NCBI GenBank assembly: GCA_032127265.1
Contig: JAQAZP010000020.1
Coordinates: 1-8,031 of the forward strand
DNA: 8,031 bases
From: JAQAZP01 sp032127265
GTDB lineage: Bacteria > Acidobacteriota > JAQAZP01
Direction: 5' to 3'
Shown: piece by piece, positions 1-7,264 of the stretch
How positions within the stretch are numbered: position 1 is the first letter of the stretch
How the letters are laid out: the number at the start of each line of letters is the position of its first letter
The notes under the pieces: model-generated
Seen by the model: only the letters and a program-made list of their open reading frames with translations
What the model was told of the DNA's origin: nothing
The model's database searches: none
Position numbers and translations under genes: made by a program

Positions 1-1307
<1,307 letters not shown>

Positions 1308-1323
1308 TGAATTGAAACACCAG

Positions 1324-1380
1324 GTTCACCGTTCATCTGAAAAGAGCAAACAGCCGTCGGAACGGGGCGCGCGGTGGAAC
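1324..1380 (+). promoter_or_regulatory. Possible structured leader upstream of rpsP
   Basis: In the ffh-rpsP gap, GTTCACC (1324-1330) can pair with GGTGGAAC (1373-1380) with one bulged G. CCGTTC (1329-1334) is also a perfect inverted repeat of GAACGG (1360-1365). The two pairings share two bases and could be alternatives or partly stacked. The outer arm ends just before the AGGAGG ribosome binding site (1386-1391). I found no convincing promoter in this gap. Pairing is seen in the sequence; any regulatory role is inference. Confidence 0.3.
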
Positions 1381-1398
1381 ACAAGAGGAGGTCGGAAG

Positions 1399-1668
1399 AT
1401 GTTAGCTATTCGGTTGAAGAGGATGGGCGCCAAAAAGAAGCCGTTTTACCGTGTGGTGGTCAGCGATTCGAGAAGCACCCCGACGGGGAGATTCATTGAT
1501 ACCCTCGGACACTACAATCCCTGCACCGAACCGCCCGAAGTGGTCATCGACCGCGAGAAGGCCCAGGAGTGGGTTAGCAAGGGGGCACAGGTGTCGGACA
1601 CGGTTCGCAGCCTTCTGAACCCGCCCGCCAAGAAGAAGAGCGACGCAGCGGTCAGCGATTCTCAGTGA
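1399..1668 (+). CDS. rpsP: 30S ribosomal protein S16
   Basis: Small ribosomal subunit protein S16, which binds 16S rRNA early and helps assemble the 30S body. The 89-residue product begins MLAIRLKRMGAKKKPFYRVVV, the typical S16 opening, followed by the conserved SDSRSTPTGRFIDTLGHYNP block (22-41) and the SDTVRSLL segment (66-73). A short Lys/Ser-rich tail closes it. A longer reading from TTG at 1312 exists, but the ATG at 1399 is chosen because a full AGGAGG Shine-Dalgarno (1386-1391) lies 7 nt upstream and the family starts exactly there. That strong site fits the high expression expected of a ribosomal protein. It is followed at once by a terminator-like hairpin and then khpA, as in many khpA-containing trmD operons. 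Confidence 0.97.
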   Translation: MLAIRLKRMGAKKKPFYRVVVSDSRSTPTGRFIDTLGHYNPCTEPPEVVIDREKAQEWVSKGAQVSDTVRSLLNPPAKKKSDAAVSDSQ

Positions 1669-1675
1669 ATGAGGG

Positions 1676-1702
1676 CGCCGGGTATGCTGCCCCGGCGGTT
1701 TT
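1676..1702 (+). terminator. Terminator-like hairpin (possible attenuator) after rpsP
   Basis: CGCCGGG (1676-1682) is perfectly complementary to CCCGGCG (1691-1697), giving a 7-bp GC-rich stem with an 8-nt loop. Two bases later comes a four-T run (1699-1702). It begins 8 nt after the rpsP stop and ends 20 nt before the khpA start. The stem is good but the T run is short. I infer a leaky terminator or a 3'-end stabiliser letting rpsP be made in excess of downstream genes, rather than a full stop. Confidence 0.5.
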
Positions 1703-1722
1703 CCAAAGGGGGGGGAGAGCCG

Positions 1723-1953
1723 ATGAAGGACTTACTGGTGTTGATCGCCAAGTCCCTGGTGGACGAACCCGAAGCGGTCGTGGTAACCCAGATCGATGGT
1801 GAGCAGACGTGTGTTCTCGAACTGCGGGTCGCACCGGACGACCTGGGCAAGGTGATCGGCAAGCAGGGCCGCACCGCCCGGGCCATCCGCACGATCCTCG
1901 GCGCTTCGGGGATGAAGCTGAAAAAGCGTTTCGTGCTGGAGATCCTGGAGTAG
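1723..1953 (+). CDS. khpA: KH-domain RNA-binding protein KhpA (YlqC family)
   Basis: Small single-KH-domain RNA-binding protein. In Gram-positive relatives KhpA pairs with KhpB (Jag/EloR) and affects cell elongation and small-RNA biology. In other phyla its role is less clear. The 76-residue product is nearly all KH fold: MKDLLVLIAKSLVDEPEAVVV at the N terminus, then the RNA-gripping loop GKVIGKQGRTARAIR (42-56) with the GxxG element GKQG (46-49), then the final strand FVLEILE. An ATG at 1669, directly after the rpsP stop, is in frame and would add 18 residues. The ATG at 1723 is preferred because a purine-rich GGGGGAGAG site (1711-1719) lies just upstream and the family begins with this motif. 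Its position between rpsP and rimM is the standard one for khpA. Confidence 0.94.
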   Translation: MKDLLVLIAKSLVDEPEAVVVTQIDGEQTCVLELRVAPDDLGKVIGKQGRTARAIRTILGASGMKLKKRFVLEILE

Positions 1954-1983
1954 ACGAGGACGGTATCTCCCGAAGAACCAAGG

Positions 1984-2011
1984 GCCGCCGTGCCCTGAGC
2001 GGGTGGGCGGC
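1984..2011 (+). promoter_or_regulatory. Hairpin covering the rimM ribosome-binding region
   Basis: GCCGCC (1984-1989) pairs with GGCGGC (2006-2011), and inside it GCCC (1992-1995) pairs with GGGT (2001-2004) around a TGAGC loop, leaving a small internal loop. The right arm is the only G-rich stretch upstream of the rimM ATG at 2021 (bases 2001-2010), so folding would hide the presumed Shine-Dalgarno site. In E. coli, low translation of rimM relative to rpsP is known to involve mRNA folding near its start. By analogy this may do the same; that is inference. Confidence 0.45.
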
Positions 2012-2020
2012 TGCATCGAT

Positions 2021-2587
2021 ATGGAGCCTGTGGTGGCTGAACAAGGCGATCCCCACGTGCTGGTGGGGGTAATCGGAAAACCTCGCGGCAATCGGGGTGA
2101 GGTGTTCGTCGAACCGTTCACTGATTTCCCCGAAAGGCGGTTTCGGGCCCCGAAAACGCTGAACCTCGAGCCTCCGGGGGACCGCGAGCACCAGCTGCGG
2201 CCCGTGGAGCTGGAGCAGAGCCGCCAGATCGCCAATCGGCTGGTGCTCAAGTTCCGGGGAGTGGATTCGATCTCCGATGCCGAGAAACTGCGAGGCTGCC
2301 GGGTCTTTGCCGCTGACGGCGAGGATGTGGAACTGGCCGAAGGCAGTTTTTACCACCACCAGTTGTTGGGAATGACCGTGCTGGCCGAGAGCGGGGATCA
2401 GCTGGGGAAGATCAGCGGGCTGCTGCGAACGGCCGGCGGCGACGTCCTGGAGGTCACTCCGCCAGACGGGAATACAGGTCAGGCCTTCCTGATTCCGGCG
2501 GTGGAAGAATTCTGTTATGATGTCGATCTTTCAGAGGGAATTGTCCGGGTCCGTCTTCCCGATGGCCTGCTGGAGATCAACCGTTGA
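2021..2587 (+). CDS. rimM: 16S rRNA processing / 30S maturation factor RimM
   Basis: Assembly factor that binds S19 and helps fold and process the 30S head. From the ATG at 2021 the product is 188 residues, a normal length. The N-terminal RimM domain contains VGVIGKPRGNRGEVFVEPFTDFPERRF (15-41 region). The linker follows, with SISDAEKLRGCRVF (83-96), and then a PRC-barrel domain from about 108 (SFYHHQLLGMTV, GDQLGKISGLL, AFLIPAVEEFCYDVDL, GLLEIN). In the usual N-terminal H-G-x-R-G-E-V motif the histidine is replaced by arginine (PRGNRGEV). A GTG at 2003 is an in-frame alternative, but it would overlap the only G-rich site. The 67-nt gap from khpA holds a hairpin. Its stop TGA overlaps the trmD start by four bases, implying coupled translation. 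Confidence 0.93.
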   Translation: MEPVVAEQGDPHVLVGVIGKPRGNRGEVFVEPFTDFPERRFRAPKTLNLEPPGDREHQLRPVELEQSRQIANRLVLKFRGVDSISDAEKLRGCRVFAADGEDVELAEGSFYHHQLLGMTVLAESGDQLGKISGLLRTAGGDVLEVTPPDGNTGQAFLIPAVEEFCYDVDLSEGIVRVRLPDGLLEINR

Positions 2588-3393
2588 ACCGTGAAACGGG
2601 CGAGAGCGGTCCGTTGCGGTTCGATCTGGTCACCATTTTCCCCGAGATGTTCTCCGGTGTCTGCGGTTGCGGGATGATCGGCCAGGCGCTGCGCAAGGGG
2701 ATCATCGAAATCGGGCTGCACGATCTCCGTCAATTCGCCGAAGACCGGCACGGATCGGTGGATGATCAGCCGTACGGCGGTGGCGGCGGGATGGTCTACA
2801 AGCCCGAACCGTTCTTCCGGGCGGTGGAAGCACTGGAGCCGGGGCCGGAAACACCGGTGATCCTCCTCGATCCGCAGGGGAGCCGGTTGACGCAGCAAAA
2901 AGTCGTGGATTTGTCACGAAACGCGCGACTGGTGATCCTTTGTTGCCGATATGAAGGGGTAGACGAACGGGTGCGAGAGCACCTGGTCACCGAGTCGCTG
3001 TCCATCGGCGATTACGTGATCAGCGGCGGAGAGCTTGGAGCAATGGTTCTGGTGGAGGCGGTGACCCGGCTGCTTCCCGGAGCCGCCGGTTGCAGCGAGT
3101 CCATCGTCAGGGATTCTTTCAGCGACGGGCTGCTGGATTTCAGCCATTACACCAGGCCGGCTTCCTTTCGCGGCCTTGACGTGCCGGAAGTGCTGCTTTC
3201 CGGCGACCATGGTCGAATCGCCGCCTGGAGGGCGGAGAGGGCGATAGAAAATACCCGAACCCGGCGGCCGGATCTCTACCGCCGGTGGCTGGAAAGACGA
3301 GAAATAGAAACTGGAGAACACACAGCCGATGACGCGCCCGCCGGCAAGCCGGATTCAGGGACAGCTACACCGGGAACCGGGCAATCGGATTGA
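2584..3393 (+). CDS. trmD: tRNA (guanine-N1-)-methyltransferase TrmD
   Basis: SPOUT-class, SAM-dependent dimeric enzyme that methylates G37 next to the anticodon of tRNAs with G36, preventing +1 frameshifting. From TTG at 2584 it has 269 residues. Landmarks: RFDLVTIFPEMF (12-23), DDQPYGGGGGMVYKPEP (60-76), the trefoil-knot SAM site CCRYEGVDERV (120-130) and SIGDYVISGGEL (140-151), the DSFSDG segment with the expected catalytic Asp (D181), HYTRP (188-192) and VPEVLLSGDH (200-209). Start choice: TTG 2584 overlaps the rimM stop (TTGA) and has GGAG 8 nt upstream. TTG at 2614 would give the more family-typical MRFDLVTIFPEMF start (259 aa) but has only a weak GAGAG. After the conserved domain there is an extra hydrophilic Thr/Gly/Pro-rich tail (about 240-269). 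Both start candidates are TTG, consistent with low expression. Confidence 0.95.
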   Translation: MNRETGESGPLRFDLVTIFPEMFSGVCGCGMIGQALRKGIIEIGLHDLRQFAEDRHGSVDDQPYGGGGGMVYKPEPFFRAVEALEPGPETPVILLDPQGSRLTQQKVVDLSRNARLVILCCRYEGVDERVREHLVTESLSIGDYVISGGELGAMVLVEAVTRLLPGAAGCSESIVRDSFSDGLLDFSHYTRPASFRGLDVPEVLLSGDHGRIAAWRAERAIENTRTRRPDLYRRWLERREIETGEHTADDAPAGKPDSGTATPGTGQSD

Positions 3394-3418
3394 GAACAAA
3401 CGGGATTGACGGTCAATC
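3382..3418 (+). repeat. Two adjacent ATTG/CAAT palindromes across the trmD stop and rplS leader
   Basis: CAATC-G-GATTG (3382-3392) is a perfect 11-base palindrome ending within the trmD stop codon. Eleven bases on, GATTGAC-G-GTCAATC (3404-3418) is a perfect 15-base palindrome. The segments CGGATTGA and CGGGATTGA also form a near-direct repeat. As RNA, the second can form a 6-bp stem with a CGG loop 20 nt upstream of the rplS ATG. The GATTG and CAATC segments of the two units can also pair with each other, so alternative folds are possible. Function is not known. Confidence 0.5.
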
Positions 3419-3438
3419 ATCGTGAAGAGGACAGGGTC

Positions 3439-3780
3439 ATGAATGTAATTGATGCAATGGAAAAGAGTGGAATGGTGGAGGATCTGCCCGATTTCGGAGC
3501 AGGGGATACGGTGAAAGTGCATGTCAGGGTCCGAGAGGGTGACAAGCAGCGGATCCAGATCTTCCAGGGTGTGATCATCGGCAGGAGCGGTGGCGGCATC
3601 CGGGAGACCTTCCGGGTGCGGAAAATTTCGCACGGCGTCGGCGTCGAGCGAATTTTCCCGCTGCACTCGCCGATCCTCGAGAGAATCGAGGTGGTACGAC
3701 GGGGCCGGGTGCGCCGGGCCAAGCTTTACTACCTGCGCGACAAGAAGGGCAAATCGGCGAGAATCAAGGAGAAGCGGTAA
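3439..3780 (+). CDS. rplS: 50S ribosomal protein L19
   Basis: Large-subunit protein L19, located at the 30S-50S interface. The 113-residue product matches the family from end to end: MNVIDAMEKSGMVEDLPDF, GDTVKVHVRVREGDKQRIQIFQGVII (22-47), then the signature RVRKISHGVGVERIFPLHSP (59-78), the basic RRGRVRRAKLYYLRD stretch (87-101) and GKSARIKEKR at the end. A TTG at 3406 would add 11 residues, but the ATG at 3439 is chosen because GAGG (3427-3430) lies 8 nt upstream and the family starts here. The 45-nt gap after trmD carries two palindromes. In many delta-proteobacteria rplS is followed by rnhB; here it is followed by a TPR gene after about 22 nt. Confidence 0.97.
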   Translation: MNVIDAMEKSGMVEDLPDFGAGDTVKVHVRVREGDKQRIQIFQGVIIGRSGGGIRETFRVRKISHGVGVERIFPLHSPILERIEVVRRGRVRRAKLYYLRDKKGKSARIKEKR

Positions 3781-3792
3781 CGTTTGAACGTT
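3779..3792 (+). repeat. AACGTT-TG-AACGTT dyad at the rplS/TPR junction
   Basis: AACGTT occurs twice, separated by TG, so the block is both a direct and an inverted repeat. It overlaps the rplS stop codon (TAA at 3778-3780) and the alternative TTG start of the next gene (3791). As RNA it could form a 5-bp stem with a four-base loop. There is no T run, so it is not a terminator. Its role, if any, is unknown. Confidence 0.4.
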
Positions 3793-3802
3793 GCCTCAGA
3801 AG

Positions 3803-6403
3803 ATGGCCAGCCGGATCAAGATTCTCAAACAGGTGGATCGCCTCGCTCAGCGCGGTAATCACGCGGAAGCAGCCGCGATACTGCTTAAGCTGGTCGAGGA
3901 GAATCCCCGCGATGTGACCCTGTTGAACAGGGCCGGGGACCTCTATGTACGGGCCGGCAAGACCGGTGATGCGGTCAAGCAGTACGAGGCCATCGCCACC
4001 TTTTTCAAGGAAGATGGTTTTCTGCTCAAGGCCATCGCGATCTACACGAAGATCAGCAAACTCGATCCCTCCCGGATCGAGACTTTCCTGCAACTCGGCG
4101 AACTCTATGCGGAACGCGGTCTGCGCCTGGAGGCCAAGCAGAACATGATGCGCGCCGCCGACGGGTTCAAAAGCCGCGGGAACGGCGAGGCCGCCCGCCG
4201 GGCCCTGGAACGGCTGGAGAAACTCGATCCCGACGATTCGGCGGTGCGGAACAAGCTTGTGGACCTGGCGGAGGAAGGCGGCGACACCGGCGAAGCGGCT
4301 TCACGGCATCTGGATGCGGCGCGAAAGCTGATGGACCGCGGCCAGCGGGACGAGGGCCTCAAGTCGCTGGAAAAGGCCCTGGGGTGCCAGACCGACGACC
4401 CGGCGCTGTTGACCGGCATGGCCGACATCCTGCTGCAGACCGGTGACGCCGCTCGTGCGGCCGGCGTCCTGGACCGGATCCTGCCGTCCCTGAAAGATCC
4501 GGGCCTCGAGTTCCTGCTGCTGCTGGGCCGGGCCAAGCGTGACTCCGGCGACATCGAGGGCGCCAGGACGCACCTCGAAGAGGCGCTCAAACTGGACTAC
4601 GGGAATGACCGTTGTCACGTGGAGATGGCGCTCTGTTACCTGGCCGGATCGGATGTGGAACGGGCCTTTGAACAGTGCCGTCACGTGTTCAACCGCCCGG
4701 CGGAATCAAAATCCGTCGAGCTGTGCCGGCAGTTTCTCGATCATTTTCTTGAAAAAGAACCCCTGCATCTCCATGCCCTGCGTGAACTGGCCATCCTGAA
4801 CCGCGACGGCGGTGATGACGAAGAATACCACCAGGTGCTGAGCCGCCTGGCCGGCGCATGTCACCAGGCCGGCCTGTATCGCGAGGAACTCCAGGTCCTG
4901 TCCATGCTTGCGCGCTGGGCCACCGGGGACGTGGTCCAGGTGCTGGAGAACCGCAGGGTCGAGGCGGAGCAACTGGCCGCCGACCAGACAGCCTCCCTGG
5001 ACGAATCACTGACCGATTTCCTGCCCCAGGAAGGCGAGGCGGCATCGCCCGAGGGTGATTCCGTCGAGGAGGAACCTGAGGTTGAACGGCCGTTCGACGA
5101 GCCGGGCGTCACCACGGCCAACGGCACGGACCGAGTAGTCCTCGGTGCGAAGGTCGAGAGCACTCCGGACGGTGATGCTGAAATCGAACTGATTATGGAG
5201 GATGACCTGTTTCCCGAAACAGCTGAAATACCAGAGCCCGCCCAAACCGAAGTCCCGGTGGTTTCTTCAGCGGATGAACTCGGCGAGGCCGATGCTGAAG
5301 AGGTCAATTCGGAAGGTGTAACCGACATTCGGGAACTGTTGACCGCCACCCGGGTTTTTCTGTCCTACGGGATGCTGAACAAGGCTCTGGGACAGGTGGA
5401 GGAATTGCTGGACCGCTTTCCCGGCCGAAGTGACGTGTGCGAGCTGGCGGCTAATATCTACCAGGCCCAGGGCCGGGACAAGGAGGCGGAAGAGATGCTG
5501 GCCAGACTGGCCGAACTCTCACCGGCCTCTGCCGGGACCCCGGCAGCCCGACCGGCGGCGGATAAAACGGCTAGGGCGTCATGGATGGACGGAGCCGCGA
5601 CCGATAAGCCGTCGGCGGAAGAGGACGCGGAGACACCGGCCGCGGAACACCCCGTGGAACCGCCTGCGGCCGTGGACGCCGCGGGGGATACGGCCCTTGA
5701 TCCACTCTCCGAGGACCTGGAGGAGATCGACTTCTTCCTCAGCCAGGGGTTCACTTCCGAGGCCCGCAACCTGATCCAGGGATTGCTGACGGCCAATCCC
5801 GGGCACCTCCGTCTGCTCGAGCTGCTGGAGCAGGTGGGCGGCGCCGATGAGCCGTCGGCTCCGGCCGCGCCGCCGCCGGCTGTAGATCCACATGCGGCTC
5901 CGGTGATCAAGCCGCCCGCCGCCGCAAAAAAGACCTCGGCCTCCCGCGAGGAACCGAAGCTGACCGGGACCGCGCTGGACGACGAACAGCTCTCCGAGGT
6001 CTTTTCCATGTTCCAGCAGGAAGTGGCCGGACAGGTGGACGATGAGGATTTCGGCACGCACTACGATCTTGGTATCGCCTACAAGGAAATGTCGCTGGTG
6101 GACGAAGCCATCGGTGAGTTCCAGATCGCTGCCCGCTCCGCCGAGCGGCGTATCGACTGCTGTGCCATGCTCGGGGCCTGTTTCATGGAGAAGGGGATGC
6201 CCGCCGAGGCCATCAAGTGGTATGAGAAGGGCCTCTCGGTTGTCGAGACCGGTTCCGAGGAAAGCAAGGGCCTGCAGTACGACCTGGGCGCGGCCCTGGA
6301 GGCGGACGGAGACGCGGACAAGGCCCTCGAAGTATTCCAGGCACTGGCCGCGGCGGACGGGCAGTATCGTGATCTGGCCGCCCGCATCAAACGACTTCAA
6401 TAG
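3803..6403 (+). CDS. Large tetratricopeptide-repeat protein, function unknown
   Basis: 866 residues from ATG 3803. There is no signal peptide or membrane span, so it is probably a cytoplasmic scaffold. Roughly 1-385 is a helical TPR array opening MASRIKILKQVDRLAQRGNHAEAAAILLKLVEENP, with units ending in ...LDP (for example KAIAIYTKISKLDP, EEALKLD). About 395-505 is an acidic, low-complexity linker. About 507-573 is a TPR pair (DIRELLTATRVFLSYGML... RLAELSP). About 574-635 is an Ala/Pro/Glu linker. About 636-680 is a second, related single unit (SEDLEEIDFFLSQGFTSEARNLIQGLLTANPG). About 685-725 is a Pro/Ala linker. About 728-866 is a C-terminal TPR block with THYDLGIAYKEMSLVDEAIGEFQ and MLGACFMEKGMPAEAIKWYEKGL. 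Similar multi-block TPR proteins are familiar from delta-proteobacteria, but I know of no assigned function. The start is uncertain: TTG 3791 would add 4 residues and neither start has a good Shine-Dalgarno. It lies 22 nt after rplS, so it is probably co-transcribed. Confidence 0.9.
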   Translation: MASRIKILKQVDRLAQRGNHAEAAAILLKLVEENPRDVTLLNRAGDLYVRAGKTGDAVKQYEAIATFFKEDGFLLKAIAIYTKISKLDPSRIETFLQLGELYAERGLRLEAKQNMMRAADGFKSRGNGEAARRALERLEKLDPDDSAVRNKLVDLAEEGGDTGEAASRHLDAARKLMDRGQRDEGLKSLEKALGCQTDDPALLTGMADILLQTGDAARAAGVLDRILPSLKDPGLEFLLLLGRAKRDSGDIEGARTHLEEALKLDYGNDRCHVEMALCYLAGSDVERAFEQCRHVFNRPAESKSVELCRQFLDHFLEKEPLHLHALRELAILNRDGGDDEEYHQVLSRLAGACHQAGLYREELQVLSMLARWATGDVVQVLENRRVEAEQLAADQTASLDESLTDFLPQEGEAASPEGDSVEEEPEVERPFDEPGVTTANGTDRVVLGAKVESTPDGDAEIELIMEDDLFPETAEIPEPAQTEVPVVSSADELGEADAEEVNSEGVTDIRELLTATRVFLSYGMLNKALGQVEELLDRFPGRSDVCELAANIYQAQGRDKEAEEMLARLAELSPASAGTPAARPAADKTARASWMDGAATDKPSAEEDAETPAAEHPVEPPAAVDAAGDTALDPLSEDLEEIDFFLSQGFTSEARNLIQGLLTANPGHLRLLELLEQVGGADEPSAPAAPPPAVDPHAAPVIKPPAAAKKTSASREEPKLTGTALDDEQLSEVFSMFQQEVAGQVDDEDFGTHYDLGIAYKEMSLVDEAIGEFQIAARSAERRIDCCAMLGACFMEKGMPAEAIKWYEKGLSVVETGSEESKGLQYDLGAALEADGDADKALEVFQALAAADGQYRDLAARIKRLQ

Positions 6404-6420
6404 GCCTGACAGTGGCAGGC
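6404..6420 (+). repeat. Short hairpin between the TPR gene and djlA
   Basis: GCCTG (6404-6408) and CAGGC (6416-6420) form a 5-bp stem with a 7-nt loop immediately after the TPR gene stop. No T run follows, so it is not an intrinsic terminator. The remaining 39 nt up to djlA hold only its ribosome binding site. It may be a chance or a 3'-end structure. Confidence 0.3.
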
Positions 6421-6459
6421 ACTTCACTCGATCATCATGAGGGCGCAAGGAGCAGGGCA

Positions 6460-7239
6460 ATGAGGTGGCGTGGTATCCTCATCGGCGGCGCCCTCGGTTT
6501 TGCCGCGGCAGGACCGTTCGGCGCGGTCCTCGGGGCGCTGATCGGCGGTGCCCTGGACGACGGCCCGCGAACAGTCAGCCGTAACCGTCTGCGCGGCACC
6601 GGCGCCGAATCCTTCAGCAAGACCGACCGCTCGTTCCTTTTCGTGCTCAACCTGGTGGGGCTGATGACCGTGGTGGCCCGGGCTGACGGCAGCCTGGACA
6701 ACCGCGAGGCCCGGGTGATGAGGCTCTTCTTCGAGGGCCTGGGCTTTCACGGGGAAGACCTGAACACCATCCGTCAGCTGATGAAGGAAGCGGTATCTGC
6801 CGATCTCAACCTGCTGGGCATCTGCAGTGAATACGAGCGGATCTCCACCTACGAGGAACGCCTGCTGATGCTTCGCGCGCTCTACCTGGTGGCCGCCGCC
6901 GACGGCGTAATTCACCAGGCGGAGCAGTCGGTAATCCAGCGGGTGGTGAGCCACATGGGCATCGGCGAAGCGGACCACCGCTCCATCCGCTCCGAATTCA
7001 CGCGCCGACAGCGGCCCCGGGCCGCCGGAACCACCTCCATGGCGGAGGCCTACGCCGCCCTGGGCCTTTCCCCCGGGGCCGGCGACGAGGAGGTCAAGAC
7101 GGCCTACCGCGCCATGGCCCGCAAGTACCACCCGGACAAGGTGAACCATCTGGGCGAGGAGTTCGTCAAGATGGCCACCGAGAAATTTCAGGCGATCCAC
7201 CGCGCCTACACCGCCATCCGCAAGCAGCGGGGTTTTTGA
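6460..7239 (+). CDS. djlA: DjlA-type membrane-anchored J-domain co-chaperone with TerB-like domain
   Basis: 259 residues with the three-part plan of E. coli DjlA (about 270 aa). Part one is an N-terminal membrane segment (about 5-32), very Gly/Ala-rich, with consecutive GxxxG steps (G21, G25, G29). Part two is a TerB-like helical domain (about 55-180) showing the paired ARADGSLDNREARV (73-86) and AAADGVIHQAEQSV (145-158) motifs. Part three is a C-terminal J domain (194-259) with the DnaK-stimulating HPD at 224-226 (ARKYHPDKVNH) and the DjlA-like ending AIRKQRGF. DjlA family members act with DnaK at the inner membrane, with the J domain in the cytoplasm; substrates here are unknown. The ATG at 6460 is chosen over an in-frame GTG at 6412 because AAGGAG (6447-6452) lies 7 nt upstream and the hydrophobic segment then starts properly. 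It follows the TPR gene by 56 nt and is probably the last gene of the unit. Confidence 0.9.
   Translation: MRWRGILIGGALGFAAAGPFGAVLGALIGGALDDGPRTVSRNRLRGTGAESFSKTDRSFLFVLNLVGLMTVVARADGSLDNREARVMRLFFEGLGFHGEDLNTIRQLMKEAVSADLNLLGICSEYERISTYEERLLMLRALYLVAAADGVIHQAEQSVIQRVVSHMGIGEADHRSIRSEFTRRQRPRAAGTTSMAEAYAALGLSPGAGDEEVKTAYRAMARKYHPDKVNHLGEEFVKMATEKFQAIHRAYTAIRKQRGF
7217..7237 (+). terminator. Weak terminator-like hairpin overlapping the djlA stop
   Basis: CCGC (7218-7221) pairs with GCGG (7227-7230) around AAGCA, with a possible T-G wobble outside, followed by GG and five Ts (7233-7237). The T run enters the djlA stop codon. The stem is short, so termination would be weak, but the location, at the end of a long operon and about 30 nt before the recA promoter, is where one is expected. 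No better terminator is visible in this gap. Confidence 0.3.
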
Positions 7240-7264
7240 CCTCCCGCCGCGGTCCGGCCTCATC

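Noticed and set aside
1312..1398. N-terminal extension of rpsP from TTG 1312
   Set aside because: The internal ATG 1399 has a perfect AGGAGG and the family start; the extension resembles no S16 sequence.
1652..2359. Antisense open frame (235 codons) opposite khpA and rimM
   Set aside because: It covers two well-identified + strand genes and has no recognisable motif.
5579..6460. Antisense open frame (293 codons) opposite the TPR gene 3' half
   Set aside because: Composition-driven shadow in GC-rich coding DNA; no domain or start signal.
6424..7263. Long antisense open frame (279 codons) opposite djlA
   Set aside because: It mirrors the codon periodicity of djlA, has a low-complexity His/Gly/Val-rich product and no ribosome binding site; a shadow of the real gene.
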